Assembly (NCBI GenBank): GCA_020639255.1
Contig: JACKGZ010000007.1
Coordinates: forward strand, 1 to 64,000
DNA from: Phycisphaera sp.
GTDB taxonomy: Bacteria; Planctomycetota; Phycisphaerae; Phycisphaerales; UBA1924
DNA: 64,000 nt
Reading direction: 5' to 3'
Numbering within the stretch: position 1 is the first letter of the stretch; each line of letters begins with the position of its first letter. The notes below the pieces were generated by a model that was not told the DNA's origin, ran no database searches, and saw nothing but the letters and a program-made list of their open reading frames with translations. Positions 34,928 through 43,418 of this stretch are shown here, one piece after another. A program made the position numbers and the translations under genes.

Positions 34928-35722
34928 TCAGAGCGAGCCAGGCGCATCGAACGCGTCCTCGGCGAACTTGGGGTCTGTCACGACCTTCTCGAAGGTGATG
35001 ACCTGGCCCATCTGATTGGCCTCGACGACGAGCTGGAAGGGCATCCTCACCTCGCCATCGATGGCGCGGTAGTCGTTGAACTCGGTCTCGGACGAGAAGG
35101 CGGTGTCCTCGGCGGAATCCTTGAACGATTGCTTGCGCAGCAGGCCCGACTCGACCTCGTAGAGCGCCTCGGAGTGCTTGCCGCTCTTATCGATGAGCTT
35201 GACTTTGTACACCTTGACGTCGTCGTGTGTGAAGACGCCGACGGTCTCGGCGGAGGTGTACTGCTCACGCGGCTTGACGCGGCCGTAGAACTCGGCGTCG
35301 TCGATCTGCTCCTGGGCGGCCTCGCCCTCGAGCACGGTCGGGGGCGTGCCGGGCATCTGCGTGGTCCAGGCGACCTTGCCGTCGGTGCCCTGGTTGATCT
35401 CGCCGAAGCCCTCGACGTTGATCGCCATGACACGCTTGTTCGGGGCGGCCATCTTGATGTCGATCGTGCCCGAGATGCCACCGGGTCCGACGTTTGGCAT
35501 CTCGAAAGTGCCGACCATCTGCAGGCCCTTGATCTTCATGTTGGCCTCGACGCCGCCGATCGCCTCGACGTGCTTCTCGAGGACCGTGAAGCCGTCGGGC
35601 AGGTCAGCGGTTGTGTGCGTCGATGGGCTGTGGTTCTTGTCGTCGTCGTCCTGGGCGGCCGAGTGCCCCGAGAGCAGGGCCGCGGCGAGGGCGAGCGTGA
35701 GCTTGAGCTTGTGATTGGACAT
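34928..35722 (-). CDS. Secreted protein, first copy of the tandem family
   Basis: The 264-residue product has a signal peptide ending LLSGHSAAQ, then a short acidic stretch and the family core: LPDGFTVLEKHVEAIGG, GTDGKVAWTTQMPGTPP, FYGRVKPREQYTSAETVG, EALYEVESGLLRKQS and GQVITFEKVV. GAGGAGG precedes the ATG. It is divergent from purB, whose start lies 117 bases away. The three genes probably arose by two tandem duplications. Function unknown. Confidence 0.72.
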   Translation of the reverse strand: MSNHKLKLTLALAAALLSGHSAAQDDDDKNHSPSTHTTADLPDGFTVLEKHVEAIGGVEANMKIKGLQMVGTFEMPNVGPGGISGTIDIKMAAPNKRVMAINVEGFGEINQGTDGKVAWTTQMPGTPPTVLEGEAAQEQIDDAEFYGRVKPREQYTSAETVGVFTHDDVKVYKVKLIDKSGKHSEALYEVESGLLRKQSFKDSAEDTAFSSETEFNDYRAIDGEVRMPFQLVVEANQMGQVITFEKVVTDPKFAEDAFDAPGSL

Positions 35723-35827
35723 ACCGGCGACCTCCTCGTGGACTCTCCGCAGCGACTCTCGCGGAACGGCTCCCGCTGGCAGGGTATTCCGGCACCGGGC
35801 CGGGCGGTTTCAGGCTGGCCCCGGGGG

Positions 35828-35833
35828 GATAAT
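35828..35833 (+). promoter_or_regulatory. -10-like box GATAAT for purB, leaderless position
   Basis: GATAAT is followed by 5 bases and the ATG at 35839. No ribosome site is visible. Confidence 0.45.
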
Positions 35834-35838
35834 GACCC

Positions 35839-37437
35839 ATGCCCGAGAATGCCCCCATCGGCCCTCACGACACGTACACCAGCCCTCTGGCGGCCCGGAA
35901 CGCGAGCCCGGAGATGTGCCGGATCTGGTCGCCCAGGCACAAGTTCCAGACCTGGCGGAAGATCTGGCTCGCCGTGGCGGAGGCCCAGTACGAGGTGACC
36001 AAGGACTGGCCCCAGACACAGGGGCGAGCACCGCTCGTGTCGCCCGAGCAGATCGAGGAGCTCCGGGCGAACTTGGAAGTCACCGACGAGGACCTGGCGC
36101 TGGCGGCCAAGTACGAGGCCGAGCTGCGCCACGACGTGATGGCCCACGTCCACGCGTGGGGGGACAGGTGCCCCAAGGCGCGCCCGATCATCCATCTCGG
36201 GATGACGAGCCAGGATGTGGTGTGCAATGCGGATCTGGCGGTTCTTTACGAGGCGAAAGAACTGATCCAATCGAAACTGGAACTCGCGGTGTGTGGGCTA
36301 GGGGAATCCGCTGAAAGCCAGGCTTCGATTCCGACACTTGCGTTTACACACTACCAAGCTGCGCAGCCAACAACCGTCGGGCGCCGGATTTCAGGATGGG
36401 CGTATGACCTTGTGCTGTGCGAAGACAGGCTCTCAACGGGCTACCCGCTTGCGGACAACAGAGGGCTCCGCGGAGCGACAGGAACACAAGCATCATTCAT
36501 GAATCTGTTTGGCGGCGATGTTGATCAGGTTGACCGCTTTGAGATGAAGTTTCTGGCGGCGCGAGGTGAGTTGGTCCCCGGTGCGGATGCAACATCGGAA
36601 CCGAGCCAGCTCTGCAATGAATTCGACAAAGTGCTCTCAGATGCGCCGCTCAAGAAGATTGCACAACAGGCGGCGTTTCAGCTCACGGGGCAGACCTACC
36701 CGCGAGTGTACGACACGTTCATCCTTGCGGACCTCGCTTCAATCGCTTCCGTCCTCCACAAGATCGCCACCGACATCCGCTTGCTCTCCAACCGCAAGGA
36801 GATCGACGAGCCGTTCGGCAAGAACCAGATCGGCTCGTCGGCCATGCCCTACAAGCGGAACCCGATGAAGTGCGAGCGGATCTGCGGCCTCACGCGCTTC
36901 GTCATGAATCTCGTGGGCAACGCCTACGACACGGCCGCCACGCAGTGGCTCGAGCGCACGCTCGATGACTCGTCGAACCGCAGGCTCTCGCTGCCCGAGG
37001 CGTTCCTGGCGCTCGACGGCGCGCTCGACCTCATGCACCAGGTCGCGTCGGGGCTCGTCGTGAACGAGGCGATGGTGCGCAAGAACCTGATGGCGGAGCT
37101 GCCGTTCCTTGCGACGGAGAACATCATGATGGAAGCCGTCAAAGCGGGCGGTGACCGCCAGAATCTGCACGAGAAGATCCGCGTGCACGCGCAGGCCGCC
37201 GGGCACCGCGTGAAGCAGGAGGGCCTCGACAACGACCTCATCGAGCGTCTGCGGAATGACGACGCGTTCAAGAGCGTGCACCATCTGCTCACGGAGGATC
37301 AGCTGCTCGATCCGATGAAGTACGTGGGCCGGAGCGTCGAGCAGACGGAGCGGTTCCTGCGCGAGGTTGTCGAGCCGCTCCGCGAGCGCTACGCGGGCGA
37401 ACTCGACAAGCTCGGCTCGAGCGATCGTGGCGTGTGA
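35839..37437 (+). CDS. purB: Adenylosuccinate lyase, with internal segment of foreign codon usage
   Basis: PurB removes fumarate from SAICAR and adenylosuccinate in purine synthesis. The 532-residue protein has HLGMTSQDVVCNADL near 115-129, with the TS of the catalytic region, a middle segment with FTHYQAAQPTT carrying the catalytic His, and the fumarase-superfamily signature SSAMPYKRNPMKCE near 334-347. The reading frame is intact. Codons 135-304 (36241-36750) differ sharply: 67 of 170 end in A or T by hand count, against 11 of 134 before it. A GATAAT box lies 5 bases before the ATG. Confidence 0.95.
   Translation: MPENAPIGPHDTYTSPLAARNASPEMCRIWSPRHKFQTWRKIWLAVAEAQYEVTKDWPQTQGRAPLVSPEQIEELRANLEVTDEDLALAAKYEAELRHDVMAHVHAWGDRCPKARPIIHLGMTSQDVVCNADLAVLYEAKELIQSKLELAVCGLGESAESQASIPTLAFTHYQAAQPTTVGRRISGWAYDLVLCEDRLSTGYPLADNRGLRGATGTQASFMNLFGGDVDQVDRFEMKFLAARGELVPGADATSEPSQLCNEFDKVLSDAPLKKIAQQAAFQLTGQTYPRVYDTFILADLASIASVLHKIATDIRLLSNRKEIDEPFGKNQIGSSAMPYKRNPMKCERICGLTRFVMNLVGNAYDTAATQWLERTLDDSSNRRLSLPEAFLALDGALDLMHQVASGLVVNEAMVRKNLMAELPFLATENIMMEAVKAGGDRQNLHEKIRVHAQAAGHRVKQEGLDNDLIERLRNDDAFKSVHHLLTEDQLLDPMKYVGRSVEQTERFLREVVEPLRERYAGELDKLGSSDRGV
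36241..36750 (+). other. Putative recombined segment inside purB
   Basis: Third codon positions switch abruptly from about 92% G/C to about 61% G/C at 36241 and back near 36750 (hand counts). Codons such as AAA, GGA, ACA, TCA, TTT, CTA and AGA, rare in the flanks, are common here. The reading frame is continuous and the encoded protein still has PurB motifs, so homologous replacement from a lower-GC relative is the simplest reading. Confidence 0.65.
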
Positions 37438-37439
37438 CT

Positions 37440-37453
37440 ACCCGATCTCGGGT
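37440..37453 (+). terminator. Weak hairpin after purB
   Basis: ACCCG-ATCT... CGGGT (stem within 37440-37453) is followed by GTTTGAG. The short stem makes it only a possible terminator. Confidence 0.3.
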
Positions 37454-37579
37454 GTTTGAGTCGACTTTCTCGATGATTTCCCGAGGCATGCTGTCGTGTC
37501 GGCTTGAGGCTCACCGGATTTTCTCGTAGCGGCGTGGGGATGGGCTCGCGCTGCTCGAACAGATCTGAGGAGAGCCTTC

Positions 37580-38302
37580 ATGACACATTGCACAGACTCG
37601 GCACGCTTGCTTTCGGCGTTTGCGATCACGGCGCTCGCCGGGGGCGCTGCCGCCCAGGTGACTTCGGCCGATTTCCGTTTCGTCGGCACGAACACATTCA
37701 ACGCATTCGAGATTGACGATTCCGACCCGAGCGGGACCGTGATCGTCGACGTTGGCAACCAGTCGTTCGACGAGGCTGGCGGATTCGAGATCGTGCCCTT
37801 CTTCCGCAACGCCCGCGGCGGGCTCGATCAGCCGACGTTCGACCAGTCCAACGCCATCATCAACGCGAACGCCAGCCACGCGGGCGGTGTCTTTACGTTC
37901 GATGCGTATTGCGCCTCGGATGTCTTAATCCTTTTCGGCACAGCTGCGGATGTCACCAGCACGCTCGCGCGCACGAACTTCAGTGTCTCGGGCGACTCGG
38001 ACTTCACCATCGCCGGCATCGGTGACATCACCGTTGGCGACAACTGGCACGTCGAACTCCGCGACAGCGGCGGGGTGGTCGTCTTCGAGGCATCCAACAC
38101 CGTTTTCGGCATGAACGAGCCGATCTCGGCCATGGGTACGCTGCCGGCGGGCGATTACACATTCGACGTCTCGACGCTGACGACGGGTGACGGCATCGGT
38201 CAGTTCGCGTTCGTGGATCTCACGCTGACCGTTGTTCCGGCGCCGGCGTCGCTTGCTCTGCTCGCTCCGTCATGCGGACTGCTCCTCAGGCGTCGACGCT
38301 GA
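37580..38302 (+). CDS. PEP-CTERM-type sorted protein
   Basis: The 240-residue product has an N-terminal signal peptide (AFAITALAGGAAAQ) and a C-terminal anchor VVPAPASLALLAPSCGLLLRRRR: a VPAPAS motif, a short hydrophobic helix and an arginine cluster. This is the planctomycete form of PEP-CTERM, recognised by an exosortase that removes the tail and exports the protein to the surface or extracellular matrix. The mature part is rich in Asp, Thr and Ser and probably beta-structured. GAGGAG lies upstream of the ATG. No exosortase gene is in the window. Confidence 0.82.
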   Translation: MTHCTDSARLLSAFAITALAGGAAAQVTSADFRFVGTNTFNAFEIDDSDPSGTVIVDVGNQSFDEAGGFEIVPFFRNARGGLDQPTFDQSNAIINANASHAGGVFTFDAYCASDVLILFGTAADVTSTLARTNFSVSGDSDFTIAGIGDITVGDNWHVELRDSGGVVVFEASNTVFGMNEPISAMGTLPAGDYTFDVSTLTTGDGIGQFAFVDLTLTVVPAPASLALLAPSCGLLLRRRR

Positions 38303-38331
38303 GTGTTCCAATCCGATGAGCCGATCGGTAT

Positions 38332-38365
38332 GCTCTCCGGCGTGGGTTCACACACGCCGGAGAGC
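38332..38365 (+). terminator. Long hairpin covering the ribosome site of the next gene
   Basis: GCTCTCCGGCGTG and CACGCCGGAGAGC pair over 13 bp around an 8-base loop. It may end the PEP-CTERM transcript, but its right arm contains the GGAGAG that would serve as ribosome site for the TTG at 38370, so it may instead control translation. Confidence 0.55.
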
Positions 38366-38369
38366 AGCC

Positions 38370-38840
38370 TTGGCCGAACAGAAAGCTCGCAGTTTCACAG
38401 CGAAGATCAAAGCCCACGACGGCGGCGGAGCCTATGTCGAGATCCCGTTCGACGTCGAGAAAGTCTTTGGGAGCAAACGCCCGAAGGTGAAGGCGACCTT
38501 CGACGGTGAGCCCTACCGGGGCACCGCTGTCCGCATGGGCACGGATTGCCACCTCTTGATTGTGCTCAAGGCGATCCGCGAGAAGATCGGCAAGGAGGCG
38601 GGCGACAAGGTGAAAGTGACAATCGAGCCGGACACCGCCCCGCGCGTGATCAAGGCGCCGAAGGACTTTGCAGCCGCGATGAAGGCCGAGCTCGCGGCTG
38701 CTGCTTTTTGGAAAGAACTCTCGTACACCCACAAGCGTGAGTACGTGCAGTGGATCGAGGAAGCGAAGAAGACCGAGACGCGAGACCGCAGGATCGCCAA
38801 GGCGATCGTGATGCTTGCGGAGGGCAAGAAATCGCGATGA
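38370..38840 (+). CDS. DUF1905/YdeI-OmdA-like protein
   Basis: The 156-residue protein has an N-terminal DUF1905-like part (RSFTAKIKAHDGGGAYVEIP, VKATFDGEPYRGT, VLKAIREKIGKEAGDKVKV). The C-terminal part (FWKELSYTHKREYVQWIEEAKKTETRDRRIAKAIVML, in two pieces) matches the YdeI/OmdA bacteriocin-protection family. Members are small cytoplasmic proteins with poorly known roles. The best start is TTG at 38370, placed 5 bases after GGAGAG; that site lies inside a 13-bp hairpin. The family call is good and the start moderate. Confidence 0.82.
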   Translation: MAEQKARSFTAKIKAHDGGGAYVEIPFDVEKVFGSKRPKVKATFDGEPYRGTAVRMGTDCHLLIVLKAIREKIGKEAGDKVKVTIEPDTAPRVIKAPKDFAAAMKAELAAAAFWKELSYTHKREYVQWIEEAKKTETRDRRIAKAIVMLAEGKKSR

Positions 38841-38855
38841 GTTCGGCCCGCAGGT

Positions 38856-39749
38856 TTACTCGTCGGAGTTCAACACGCTCAACCTGCCCATCAGCTCGTC
38901 CGAGCGGAGGAGTGTGTCATCGCTGACGATGGGCTTAGCCATCTCGCCCGTGTCGAGGTCGCAGTAGTAGGGGATGCGGTCATCGATGGGCTCGAACTCG
39001 CCGTCGGCGTTGGAGTCGACGATGGCCGAGAGCCAGAGCCTTCGTGCGTCGGGGTCGAGCCGGAATCCGATGATCTGCGCGTTCTCGGGCGAGATGCGTC
39101 GTGCGTTGCGTCCGTCGCCGTCGCAGACGTAGAGCATGCGGGCGTCGTCGTCGTTGAGGACGTTGTCGCCGTCGGAGTCGATGGTGGTGACGGCGAAGAC
39201 GATGAGGTCGGTGGTCTGCTCCCAGCCGTCGCCCTCGCGTTTCCAGAAGGTCTGGTAGTGGCTGACGACGGCCCGCGAGTCGAGCAGCGCCCAGTCTTCT
39301 CCCGTGTCGAGGTCGTGGAAGAAGACGTTGTGCCAGCGGACCTCGCCGCCGCGAGGCTGAGGAAGCTTGGGGCGTTCCATGAACGTGCCGGTCGAGAGCT
39401 TCATGCCGCTCTCGCGTCCGCCGCCAGTGTTGTACGGATCCTTGTCGTCGAACGCGCCCTTCTTGTCCTCGATCGCGAACGGGATCATGAGGATGTTGCG
39501 GCTGTCGAGCGGGATCGGCGTGCCGAGCGTGCGCCGACCCTCGATCGGACCCTTGGCGAGCATGCGCGCGGGCGTGATGCGCCGGTCGTCGTTGGTCTCG
39601 GCGTAGCTCGTCGAGCGATCGGTTGTGACGCGCCGCTGCGTGGTGGTGCTCACCGAGAGCCTCGGGCTGCTGCTTGCGACGCAGCCGCCAAGCGTGAGGC
39701 AGGCTCCGGCGACTGCGGCAACGATGACTGTGTTTCGGGTATGTCTCAT
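38856..39749 (-). CDS. Lipoprotein with two Ca-binding-like loops
   Basis: The 297-residue product has a lipoprotein signal (VIVAAVAGACLTLGGC; lipobox LGGC). The C-terminal half contains two acidic loops, DSDGDNVLNDDDAR and DSNADGEFEPIDD, which resemble EF-hand/dockerin-type calcium loops. Between and after them are strands with LYVCDGDGRNARRIS, suggesting a TolB-like propeller fragment. GGAGG lies about 8 bases before the ATG. It is tail-to-tail with the YdeI-like gene. Function unknown. Confidence 0.72.
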   Translation of the reverse strand: MRHTRNTVIVAAVAGACLTLGGCVASSSPRLSVSTTTQRRVTTDRSTSYAETNDDRRITPARMLAKGPIEGRRTLGTPIPLDSRNILMIPFAIEDKKGAFDDKDPYNTGGGRESGMKLSTGTFMERPKLPQPRGGEVRWHNVFFHDLDTGEDWALLDSRAVVSHYQTFWKREGDGWEQTTDLIVFAVTTIDSDGDNVLNDDDARMLYVCDGDGRNARRISPENAQIIGFRLDPDARRLWLSAIVDSNADGEFEPIDDRIPYYCDLDTGEMAKPIVSDDTLLRSDELMGRLSVLNSDE

Positions 39750-39822
39750 GGCGGATCCTCCGGAAGTTGAGATCATCTCAGCATACCTGAGCCCGCCATG
39801 GTCATGGATGTATTGTCCGGAA

Positions 39823-40320
39823 TTAGTCGTCTTCGAGCGCGTCGGCATCGCTCTTGAACGACCCGAGCCACGGGATCCAGAGCATCGCGAAGACCACCCC
39901 GAAGAGTGTGAAGGCGATCAGAAAGAGCCCGAGACCGCACGCAGCGCCGACGCCAGCCGAGGTCCAGATGCTCGACGCCGTGGTCAGTCCTGTGATGCCG
40001 CGCTTGGAATGCAGGATCGCGCCGGCACCGAGGAAGCCGATGCCGGAGATGATGTACGCGAGCACGCGCGTCGGATCGACCTGCACATTGTGTCCGAGAG
40101 AGGCCTGGGACGCGATCTCGACACCCATCAGGGTGAATCCCGCTGCCCCGGCAGCGATGAGCGCCATGGTGCGACCGTCCACGGGCTTCTCGGACAGCTT
40201 CCGCTCATAGCCCACCACCATGCCGAACACCGCGGCGAGTCCGATCCGTAGCACAACATCGAGGCTTGTGACCGCCTCGACGGCAGAATCGGGATCGATC
40301 TGGAGAAGGGTGTGCAACAT
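39823..40320 (-). CDS. MgtC/SapB-family membrane protein
   Basis: The 165-residue protein has the MgtC core: LRIGLAAVFGMVVGYERKL near 25-43, RTMALIAAGAAGFTLMG near 50-66, RVLAYIISGIGFLGAGAI near 85-102 and GLTTASSIWTSAGVGAACG near 108-126. Four or five transmembrane helices are expected. The family is linked to magnesium-limited growth and inhibition of F-type ATP synthase. The start at 40320 is supported by GGAGG 9 bases upstream. Confidence 0.88.
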   Translation of the reverse strand: MLHTLLQIDPDSAVEAVTSLDVVLRIGLAAVFGMVVGYERKLSEKPVDGRTMALIAAGAAGFTLMGVEIASQASLGHNVQVDPTRVLAYIISGIGFLGAGAILHSKRGITGLTTASSIWTSAGVGAACGLGLFLIAFTLFGVVFAMLWIPWLGSFKSDADALEDD

Positions 40321-40718
40321 GTGGAGTGACCTCCGGAGTGCCGGACTCGGCCGACATGTGAAGAAAGTATGAAGAAGAAACAGTGGAGTCTGCAACACAA
40401 GGCCAGGGGACATCGGAAGGTGTTGCAAGCTTGCGCACCGGAAAACAAGCGTCGTTCGGCCTTTGAAAGGGTTTCGGCGCTTGACGTAGGGGGGTCAGGC
40501 CGCGAGACTCGGCGTGTGGGTGTCGGCCTCCTGGGCCGGGACCGGCAGTGCCGCCTTGGGTGCGGGTGACGGATCGCCCCCGAATCGGCGGCATGCCTGC
40601 GGGCTTCAGCGCCCGAAGCGGTCAGGAATCGGAACACATCTTTCCCATCGCCGCGGGAGCGCCGGCATGGGGAGTGGTCGAGTCTCGGCGGACACCCCGC
40701 CGATTGGAGTGAAGTGTC
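40321..40718. other. 398-base divergent intergenic region with two hairpins
   Basis: No gene is seen between mgtC-like and the coiled-coil gene. Two stems lie near the right end: 40644-40671 (CCCAT-x-GCCG with CGGC-ATGGG) and 40685-40703 (TCGGCGG with CCGCCGA, loop ACACC). GGAG at 40705-40708 precedes the ATG at 40719. I did not recognise a known riboswitch. Confidence 0.5.
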
Positions 40719-42101
40719 ATGGCGGCAAGGACCAGTGCGGGTGCGGGCGTCGTCATCACGATCAGTCTGCTGGGCGTGATCGCGTTCGGCCTCTTCGTGG
40801 TGTCGGTGATTCTGTATGGCGACAACCTCGACTATCGCAAACAGATCGAGGACACCGAGCAGAACTACCGCGACTATGTCCGCGAGGCCGATCGCGCCGA
40901 CCCGGCGATCAACGCCGACTTCACCAAGGCCAAGCAGCAGGGCGTCAGCCTTGTCCGCTACCTGAGCAACTCGCTCGATACGACGTACTCTAAAGTCACG
41001 GGCAACAAGAGCGACCGTGTCGATGAGTTCACGACCAAGACCGAGCCGATCCCGGGCGCTTCGACGGGCTCGCTGCTGAGTGTCATCCGTGGCCTTCAGG
41101 GCCAGGTCGCATCGCTGACCCAGAGCGTCGCCGACGCAGAGGCCGCCCGCCAGCGTGCGCAAGAGAACCTTCAGGCCGAGGCCGATCGCGTGCAGTCGCT
41201 CCAGCGTCAGCAGACCCAGACCGTCGCGGCACTCCAGGCCCGTGTCGACGAACTCGAATCCGACAACAACGAGTATCGCGACGGCTTCAAGTCGACCGAG
41301 CAGCGCTATGTCACGCAGATCAACGAACTCCGAAGCCAGCTCGAGCAGACCCAGAACGATATGAGCACACGCATCCGCACCCTCGAACAGGAAAAGCTGC
41401 TCCTCGAGGACCAGGTCTCATCGCTCCAGCAGCAGGGCCGGGGCGATTCGCTCGCGCCCAAGGCCGAGTTCTCACTGGTCGACGGCAACGTCGCCAACAC
41501 CAACCCGAGCGAGAACGAGGTCTTTATCTCGATCGGTCGTCGCCAGAATGTCATCCTCGGGATGAACTTCGCAGTGTATAACGACGAGACGCAGATCCGA
41601 CCGGATGCCGAGGGCAACTACCCGCAGGGCAAGGGCGCGATCGAGGTCGTGAACGTCGGCGAGACATCGAGCCGATGCCGCGTGCTGTTCGAACGTACAG
41701 GCAACCCGATCGTTCCGGGTGATGTGATCGCCAATGCGGTCTACGACCCGAACAAGGTGTACAAGTTCCTCGTCGCAGGCAATTTCGACACCAACGGTGA
41801 CGGCAACCGCACACCGGGTGAGCGGATCGAGATCACGGCCATGATCGAGGAGTGGGGCGGCACGACGACCGATGACCTCACCGGTGACGTCGACTTCCTG
41901 GTCTTGGGTGAGCCGCCGGTTCTTCCCCCGCCCCCGGGTATCGCCACACCGATCGAGATCGTTGAGATCTACATCCGCAAGGAGAACGAGCTCAAGCGGT
42001 ACAACGAGCTGTTCGAGTCGGCGCAGCGGACCTCGATCCCTGTGCTGAACGAGAACCGTCTCTACACGCTGATCGGGCGCATCCGCTCGCGGACGCGCTG
42101 A
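40719..42101 (+). CDS. Membrane-anchored coiled-coil protein with BRCT-like C-terminal domain
   Basis: The 460-residue protein has one N-terminal membrane helix (about residues 10-33). A long coiled coil follows (about 120-245; for example QRAQENLQAEADRVQSLQRQ). A beta-rich domain at about 255-345 includes IEVVNVGETSSRCRV and NPIVPGDVI, similar to surface-attachment modules. A C-terminal segment at about 345-455 reads FLVAGNFDTNGDGNRTPGER, then IEEWGGTTTDDLTGDVDFLVLG. That segment follows the BRCT outline (a leading strand, then the GG turn, then a DFLVLG strand). BRCT domains normally act inside the cell on DNA-repair complexes. Here the topology predicts either the periplasm or the cytoplasm, depending on helix orientation. 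Confidence 0.65.
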   Translation: MAARTSAGAGVVITISLLGVIAFGLFVVSVILYGDNLDYRKQIEDTEQNYRDYVREADRADPAINADFTKAKQQGVSLVRYLSNSLDTTYSKVTGNKSDRVDEFTTKTEPIPGASTGSLLSVIRGLQGQVASLTQSVADAEAARQRAQENLQAEADRVQSLQRQQTQTVAALQARVDELESDNNEYRDGFKSTEQRYVTQINELRSQLEQTQNDMSTRIRTLEQEKLLLEDQVSSLQQQGRGDSLAPKAEFSLVDGNVANTNPSENEVFISIGRRQNVILGMNFAVYNDETQIRPDAEGNYPQGKGAIEVVNVGETSSRCRVLFERTGNPIVPGDVIANAVYDPNKVYKFLVAGNFDTNGDGNRTPGERIEITAMIEEWGGTTTDDLTGDVDFLVLGEPPVLPPPPGIATPIEIVEIYIRKENELKRYNELFESAQRTSIPVLNENRLYTLIGRIRSRTR

Positions 42102-42108
42102 GCCCCGG

Positions 42109-43245
42109 GTGAGCCGCAAACGCAAACGCCTCAAGGACGGGCTGCCGGGTTGGTCGCATGGGCCGCTTTCGGTGGCGTTGCGCACGGGGATGACCGCGTG
42201 CCAGCTGTTCGGGCTCGAATCGTCGCTCGAGCAGATGGACCGCATGGGTCGCGGCTTCTCGCGGATGCCCTTCAACCGCAAGCAGCTCGACCGCTGCATG
42301 GGGCGAATCCGCTTTGCATTCCCGGACTGGGATGACGACCGCGTCGAACACGTCGCGCAGGGTGTGTGGGGGCACCTTTTCCAGCTCGGCGCGGAGATGC
42401 TCTACACACCCAGGCTGATCTCGAGCGACAGCTGGCAGCGACACGCGTCATTCGGTCAGGCGTCCGAGGCGTTCGCGGAGGTGCTGGCGAACAGACCCGT
42501 GATCCTGATCACCGGGCACTTCGGCAACTGGGAGATGATCGGCTACACGATGGCGGTGGTCGGCGTGCCCGTGCACGCGGTGTACCGCCCGCTCGATCTC
42601 AAGCCGCTCGATCGCTGGGTGCGACAGGTACGCGAAAAACGCGGCATGATGATGGTCGACAAGTTCGGCGCTGTGCGCGAGCTTCCCCGCGCGATGCAGC
42701 GAGGCGGTCTTCCGGCGTTTGTCGCCGATCAGAACGCGGGCGACCGCGGGCTCTTCGTGCCCTTTTTCGGAAGACTCACCAGCACGTACAAATCCGTGGG
42801 CATGCTCGCGATGCAGACGAACGCGTGCATCATCTGCGGCGGCGGCGTCCGCAGCCCGCGACGCGGGCCCGATGGCGTTGACGTGCTGCACGACCACGCG
42901 ACCGGTCGTTGGCAGGACGCGATGGGCTACCGCTTTGACATTCACGACGTCATCCGCCCAGAAGACTGGAAGGATTCGCCGGATCCGCTGTTCTACATCA
43001 CGGCTCGGTACAGGCGTTCGATCGAGAACATGGTGCGCACCGCGCCGGAGCAGTATTTCTGGATGCACAGAGTCTGGAAAAGCAGGCCCCGACACGAGCG
43101 AACGCGGAAGCCTTTCCCGGATGTGCTCAGGCGCAAAATGCTGGATTTGCCCTGGATGGACGAGGCCGAGGTCGAGCGCATCGTCGAGCAGAGCGAACGC
43201 GATACCGCGACTCTGGAACGCCTGGGCGGGGACCGCTTGGAGTGA
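42109..43245 (+). CDS. LpxL/HtrB-family acyltransferase (lipid A type)
   Basis: The 378-residue protein has the family active-site region ILITGHFGNWEMIGY near 124-138, with the catalytic HxxxxE-type His and Glu. AVYRPLDLKPLDRWV follows near 155, then AFVADQNAGDRGLFVPFFGR near 203-222. At the C-terminus PEQYFWMHRVWKSRP matches the closing LpxL motif. It probably adds a secondary acyl chain to lipid A at the inner membrane. The usual N-terminal membrane helix is weak. It begins with GTG 8 bases after the previous gene, so the two may be co-transcribed. Confidence 0.9.
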   Translation: MSRKRKRLKDGLPGWSHGPLSVALRTGMTACQLFGLESSLEQMDRMGRGFSRMPFNRKQLDRCMGRIRFAFPDWDDDRVEHVAQGVWGHLFQLGAEMLYTPRLISSDSWQRHASFGQASEAFAEVLANRPVILITGHFGNWEMIGYTMAVVGVPVHAVYRPLDLKPLDRWVRQVREKRGMMMVDKFGAVRELPRAMQRGGLPAFVADQNAGDRGLFVPFFGRLTSTYKSVGMLAMQTNACIICGGGVRSPRRGPDGVDVLHDHATGRWQDAMGYRFDIHDVIRPEDWKDSPDPLFYITARYRRSIENMVRTAPEQYFWMHRVWKSRPRHERTRKPFPDVLRRKMLDLPWMDEAEVERIVEQSERDTATLERLGGDRLE

Positions 43246-43418
43246 ACCTGGGATTACCCGGACGTGAACGAGTACCGAACTCTGGCTTCATCAGAACCGT
43301 CAATTCATGTGATACGAATAGAGTTGGCCGTTTCCCTCATTGCCATCGGAACAGATGAGGGGCATACTGAGTTCTGGCCAAGTGTGGAAAGCGGGTCGGG
43401 ATAGAAAGGGAGACGCAT

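Noticed and set aside
40321..40718. Possible riboswitch in the gap before the coiled-coil gene
   Set aside because: Two hairpins are present, but I could not match the layout to any riboswitch I know, so it is listed only as a structured gap.
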